Shown one piece after another: positions 52,413 through 55,769 of a stretch of 55,769 bases of DNA (the stretch's first letter is position 1; each line of letters opens with the position of its first letter). Both the position numbers and the translations under genes were made by a program. Location: the NCBI GenBank assembly GCA_900319635.1, contig ONPF01000011.1:1-55769 (forward strand), given 5' to 3'. The notes beneath the pieces were generated by a model. The model worked only from the letters and a program-made list of their open reading frames with translations. It did not search any database and was not told the origin of the DNA. Origin of the DNA: an uncultured Eubacteriales bacterium (lineage in GTDB: Bacteria; Bacillota; Clostridia; Oscillospirales; Oscillospiraceae).

Positions 52413-53360
52413 TCACTTCTTCCAGAGCTTGCCGGTGACTTTGAAGAGCATCGGATACACGCCCACCGCCGCGAAGATCACCACGGCGTAGCGAATCGTC
52501 CGGATCAGGTGCGCGGTCAGATCGCCCGCTTCCAGCAGTTCCTTGGGGAAGGGCAGCTTCAGAACGATGTTGAGTCCGAAATAGACTGCGGCGCCGCCCA
52601 GGGTACGCAGAACACAGCGAAGGATGTTCCGCGTATTCTCAAACTGCACGAACTTCTCCTCAAAGGGCTCGGCCAGCACGAAGCCGACAAGCATGCCGAA
52701 GGAGGTGAAGTAATCGTTGCTGTCACAGTAGAAGAAGCCGGGCACCGTCGAGAGCAGCAGTACCGCATAGAACAGCCAGCGGTTTTTGATCTTTTTCCGC
52801 AGCCAGGGCACCAGAAGCACCACCGCCGCGCCCAGCAGCCAGCCGCAGAGCACGTCTGTGGGATAATGGGCGCCCACGAAGACCCGGGAGAAGCCCACCA
52901 GCAGCGGCAGCAAAATAGCCAGGGCCCAGAAAAGGCGGTTTTTCTTCTCATGGGCGGCCAGAGAACCGTAGGCCGCCACAGCGCTGGTGGAATGCCCGCT
53001 GGGGAACGAGTAGCCCTGGGCGGTCACGTCCATGATGTCCGCCTCCGGGTCGATGGGGCGCAGCAGCTCCACCTTGTAGCCCGGGACAAAATAGGGCCGC
53101 AGGCGCAGAAACACATTTTTGATCATGGGGTTCCAGACATTGGCCATCAGCACGTTCAGGCCAAGGTACTTGCCGAATTCCTTGTTGAGCCCCCAATAGA
53201 GAAAGCCCATGACGGCCACCAGCAAAAGCTGTTCGCCGAAAGCCGAGAGATTGGACAGCAGCCAGAAGCCGAAGCCGCTGCTGCCGATGCGGGCCTGCAG
53301 CCATTCCATCAGCTGCAGCTCCCAGTCGTAATAGAAGATGCTGCCTGCTACATCTGCCAT
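52413..53360 (-). CDS. PAP2-family phosphatase
   Basis: A 315-residue membrane phosphatase. Start ATG at 53360 behind AAAGGAGG. The acid-phosphatase motifs are K81 to P89 (KNVFLRLRP), PSGH at 120-123, and SR at 158-159 with His165 (SRVFVGAHYPTD). About eight helices in all; the second half is an additional membrane part. Likely acts on lipid phosphates such as undecaprenyl pyrophosphate or phosphatidate outside the membrane. Confidence 0.92.
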   Translation of the reverse strand: MADVAGSIFYYDWELQLMEWLQARIGSSGFGFWLLSNLSAFGEQLLLVAVMGFLYWGLNKEFGKYLGLNVLMANVWNPMIKNVFLRLRPYFVPGYKVELLRPIDPEADIMDVTAQGYSFPSGHSTSAVAAYGSLAAHEKKNRLFWALAILLPLLVGFSRVFVGAHYPTDVLCGWLLGAAVVLLVPWLRKKIKNRWLFYAVLLLSTVPGFFYCDSNDYFTSFGMLVGFVLAEPFEEKFVQFENTRNILRCVLRTLGGAAVYFGLNIVLKLPFPKELLEAGDLTAHLIRTIRYAVVIFAAVGVYPMLFKVTGKLWKK

Positions 53361-53434
53361 GTGGATGCCTCCTTTTTTCCTGCGGCGTTCGGGGCAGGCC
53401 GTTGGCGCTTCCCCCGGCGCCTCTCTTCTGCTTG

Positions 53435-53463
53435 ATTGTATCCCACTTTCCGCCTTCTTGCAA
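53435..53463 (-). promoter_or_regulatory. PAP2 gene promoter
   Basis: Minus strand TTGCAA (53463-53458), 17 bp, TACAAT (53440-53435). Confidence 0.8.
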
Positions 53464-53491
53464 GCGATAATTGCCACTGGGGCAGACCTCG

Positions 53492-53520
53492 TTGACAAGC
53501 CCCCCTCCCTGTGCTATCCT
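53492..53520 (+). promoter_or_regulatory. promoter of the repeat/transglutaminase gene
   Basis: TTGACA (53492-53497), 17 bp, TATCCT (53515-53520). Confidence 0.75.
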
Positions 53521-53557
53521 TTTTTTGATTTTCTGCCTCACACAGGAGGATCTTCTT

Positions 53558-55579
53558 ATGCAAAAACGTTTCCTGTCTCTCTTTCTGGCCCTGGTTCTTC
53601 TGCTCGCTCTGGCGCCCTGCGCCTTCGCGGAGGACAGCATCTCCGACGAGCAGGAGCTGCTGCGCTTCCTCGCCGCGCAGAAAAAGGACGGGGCGGAGGA
53701 ATTTGAATTTACCTGCGACAAGGCCTTTTTCGACCGGCTCCTGGCGGACAGCGCCAGTCTGCTGAGCATTCTGGAGATCAAGGCTGGCATCGGCGACGCC
53801 CGGGTCCGGTACAGCGAGCAGGGCTGTCTGATCCGCATGTCCCGGGTCGAGTACAGTGACGCCCCCTGGGCGGAGTGCCGCAGCGAAAAGGACGCCGGCC
53901 TTGCCGTGCAGAGGATTCTGCGCACCCGGCCCACGCCCACAGGCTTCCATCTGCTGTGCAGCCCGGAGCTGGCCCGGAGCCTGGCCAATAGCGCCAATCT
54001 GCGCAACTACGCCGCCCAGGCAGGCTACAGTCTCCAGTTCCAGTATTACACCAGCGGCGTCATCGAGGCGACCAGCGTCAAGCCCTTTACCGGCGCTTAC
54101 GCCCCGGTGGAGGACGTGGCGCAATTTGACGCCGCCATCGAGGCCTTTGCGGAGCAGGAGCTGGACGAGTTCTACATCGTCTTTGACCCAGCCTTCTATC
54201 AGAAGCTGGCGGAGGACGAGGAGCAGCGCAATCTTCTCCACGCCACCAGCATGCTGGATCGCTATTCCTACGCCTCCGAGCCCATCCCCGGGATGCTGCA
54301 CTACTACCGGGTCAGCTACACCCAGGATCCCTGTCTGGTCTGCCGCAGCGAGGCGGACGTGACCGCGGCCATCGCCCACATGGGCTCCCTGGGCATCAAG
54401 GACTTCCGCCTGTACCTGGCAAGCGAAGAGCTGCGGGAGCTGATGATGGACAAGCCCCTTGCCTATATCCACGAGCTGGAGGCCAAAGGCGGCCTGATCA
54501 CCGCCAGCATGTACCACAACAACAACGTCGTCTACTATATGGGCGCCGACATCGCGGCGGACGCGGTGTCCCTCGCCTCGACGGAGGAGGCGCTGGCCTA
54601 TCTGGAGGAGCAGGCCGAGGCCGGCGCCGCGGAGATCACCCTCTTCTGCGCGCCGGAGCTCTATGAGAAGCTGCTGGGCAAGCTGGGTGAGCCCGCTATC
54701 TCCCGGGACGGCATGGATCCCATCTATGACCTGGTGGCCCAGGCGGGCATTTTCGACTATGAGCTCTCCGCCAGCCGCGCCACCGGCGCCATCATCCTCT
54801 CCGTCAAGGCCTACTACCCCGGGCGGGAGATCCTGCGGGCGGTGGCAAACGGAACGGAGGCAGAGCTGCCGGAGCGCCTGCAGGAGACCCTGGAGGCCGC
54901 GCAGAAGCTGGCGGAGGACTGCAGGAGCGAGGATCCTCTGGAGACCGCCCGGAAGATCCACGACGCCCTGTGCGCCGGCGTCGTCTATGCCGACGAGGAG
55001 GAGACCGACGAGGACGACACCGCCGTCGGCGCGCTTTTAAACGGCAGGGCCAACTGCGACGGCTACTCCGACGCCTTTTACCTGGTGGGCACGCTGGCCG
55101 GGCTGGAGGTACGCTATCAGCACGGCGACAGCCGGGTCAAGGGCGCGGGCATCGTCACCTTCGGCGACACCGTGACCCACATGTGGAACCTGCTGCTGAT
55201 CGACGGCAGCTGGCGCATGGTGGACGTGACCTGGGACGACGACGAGGGCCGCGGCCCGGACTACACCTGGTTCAACCTGGGCTATGACCGGGCCAGCCGC
55301 AGCCACGTCTGGAACGAGGAGATGACGGTGGAGCTGCTGGCGGAGACCGATCTGGACGCCCGGCCGGAAAACGAATTTTCCGTGCGCAGCGCCCGGGAGA
55401 TGGAGGCCGCGGTGGACGAGGCGCTGCAGCAGGGCTATCAGAGCTTCAGTCTGATCTTCGACGGCGAGGGCTACGCCGATTATGAGGCCGCGCTGGAGCG
55501 GATCAGCCAAGGCGTCTCCGGCGCCTATCAGTACGCCTGGGGCGCAGAACTGCGCCAGCTGCGGGTCTACCTGGAATAA
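53558..55579 (+). CDS. secreted protein of six internal repeats plus a transglutaminase-like domain
   Basis: A 673-residue exported protein. Start ATG at 53558 behind AGGAGGA. Signal peptide 1-24 (cut after AFA). Five copies of an about 75-residue alpha/beta repeat follow at about 29-104, 108-180, 184-262, 263-338 and 340-420; each has a charged helix, then a short strand (e.g. EFEFTCDKAFFDRLL, GFHLLCSPELARSL, EFYIVFDPAFYQKL, DFRLYLASEELREL, EITLFCAPELYEKL). A transglutaminase/protease-like domain (about 445-565) has Cys500 in RANCDGYSDAF, His541 in THMWNLLLIDG and Asp556 in RMVDVTWDDD. A sixth repeat (about 608-673) ends the chain. Domain order is not one I know. Perhaps a wall-associated peptidase or cross-linker. 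Confidence 0.85.
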   Translation: MQKRFLSLFLALVLLLALAPCAFAEDSISDEQELLRFLAAQKKDGAEEFEFTCDKAFFDRLLADSASLLSILEIKAGIGDARVRYSEQGCLIRMSRVEYSDAPWAECRSEKDAGLAVQRILRTRPTPTGFHLLCSPELARSLANSANLRNYAAQAGYSLQFQYYTSGVIEATSVKPFTGAYAPVEDVAQFDAAIEAFAEQELDEFYIVFDPAFYQKLAEDEEQRNLLHATSMLDRYSYASEPIPGMLHYYRVSYTQDPCLVCRSEADVTAAIAHMGSLGIKDFRLYLASEELRELMMDKPLAYIHELEAKGGLITASMYHNNNVVYYMGADIAADAVSLASTEEALAYLEEQAEAGAAEITLFCAPELYEKLLGKLGEPAISRDGMDPIYDLVAQAGIFDYELSASRATGAIILSVKAYYPGREILRAVANGTEAELPERLQETLEAAQKLAEDCRSEDPLETARKIHDALCAGVVYADEEETDEDDTAVGALLNGRANCDGYSDAFYLVGTLAGLEVRYQHGDSRVKGAGIVTFGDTVTHMWNLLLIDGSWRMVDVTWDDDEGRGPDYTWFNLGYDRASRSHVWNEEMTVELLAETDLDARPENEFSVRSAREMEAAVDEALQQGYQSFSLIFDGEGYADYEAALERISQGVSGAYQYAWGAELRQLRVYLE

Positions 55580-55588
55580 GACCTCCCT

Positions 55589-55647
55589 TAAGATCGACCG
55601 GCGCCGTGTAAGATCGACCGGCGCCGTGACTTCTGTCACGGCGCCGG
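55589..55647. repeat. 20-bp tandem duplication and 13-bp-stem hairpin
   Basis: TAAGATCGACCGGCGCCGTG occurs twice in a row (55589-55608, 55609-55628). CCGGCGCCGTGAC (55618-55630) pairs with 55635-55647. No T-run follows, so a terminator function is uncertain. Confidence 0.7.
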
Positions 55648-55653
55648 ACAGAC

Positions 55654-55769
55654 TGTAGACAAAGTCGGTATTCTGTCATCGCGAACCAGTGACCGATGTC
55701 ACTGGTGTGGCGATCCGTATCCTAAAAGCCTTGAAAATACAACTTTTTTGAAGAAGAACGGATTGCCAC
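55654..55769. mobile_element. partial second copy of the palindromic MITE-like repeat
   Basis: Starts TGTAGACAAAGTCGG and runs to the window edge; it matches the complement of 2342-2468 through the AAAAGCCTTGAAAA and AAGAAGAACGGATTGCCAC segments, with a lineage-specific GAACCAGTGACCGATGTCAC insertion in the left half. Cut by the window. Confidence 0.75.

Overview
The window looks like a chromosomal segment of a GC-rich, spore-forming gut clostridium, most likely Oscillospiraceae (Oscillibacter/Flavonifractor-like). The evidence is a spoIIE homologue, a SpoIIIJ (YidC)/Jag pair and a BofC-like protein (sporulation); AddAB instead of RecBCD; a T-box leader in front of metNIQ; DUF1292 and other Firmicutes families; near-consensus sigma-A promoters; and intergenic gaps packed with the palindromic repeats (GTAGGGGCG..., ATTGCGAGCCAGTG...) usual in these genomes. 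No phage, plasmid or CRISPR locus is visible.

Layout. 1-0.9 kb: decayed DNA with an AraC-regulator remnant and an array of AAATGCACC motifs about 21 bp apart. 0.9-9.2 kb: zinc-ribbon/TPR membrane protein, small membrane protein, five-SH3b NlpC/P60 hydrolase, small conserved protein with a TTG start, class A penicillin-binding protein, BofC-like protein, lipoprotein, DUF1292 protein and a probable 6S RNA. 9.2-17.4 kb: divergent gdhA/galM; two alpha/beta hydrolases (one fused to a polytopic membrane domain) next to a self-overlapping XRE regulator; a GATE-domain membrane protein. 17.5-25.5 kb, all minus strand: metQ-metI-metN behind a T-box, acpP, jag, yidC, yidD, rnpA, rpmH and an aminotransferase. 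This is the usual rpmH cluster, but dnaA is not beside it.

25.7-33.7 kb, plus strand: addB-addA, a low-GC GNAT acetyltransferase bracketed by direct repeats, and rpmE. 33.7-41 kb: MarR and MFS genes; a second membrane-fused hydrolase whose promoter carries a 42-bp inverted repeat; a 30-bp tandem-repeat array; spoIIE behind a promoter with a 21-bp spacer and a Spo0A-like box. 41.5-55.6 kb: phosphoketolase, mgtE, AEC permease, a tightly coupled DUF1643-nitrilase-Nudix operon, dCMP deaminase, CPBP protease, queH, galU, a PAP2 phosphatase, and a secreted protein of six internal repeats plus a transglutaminase-like domain.

Most interesting: the two paralogous membrane-fused alpha/beta hydrolases, each controlled by or adjacent to a promoter whose -10 box sits inside a palindrome, one beside an XRE regulator gene; the repeat/transglutaminase secreted protein; the rpmH leader hairpin; and heptamer repeats that supply the stop codons of addA and galU. 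Function calls rest on reading the translated proteins and motifs by eye; no database search was possible.
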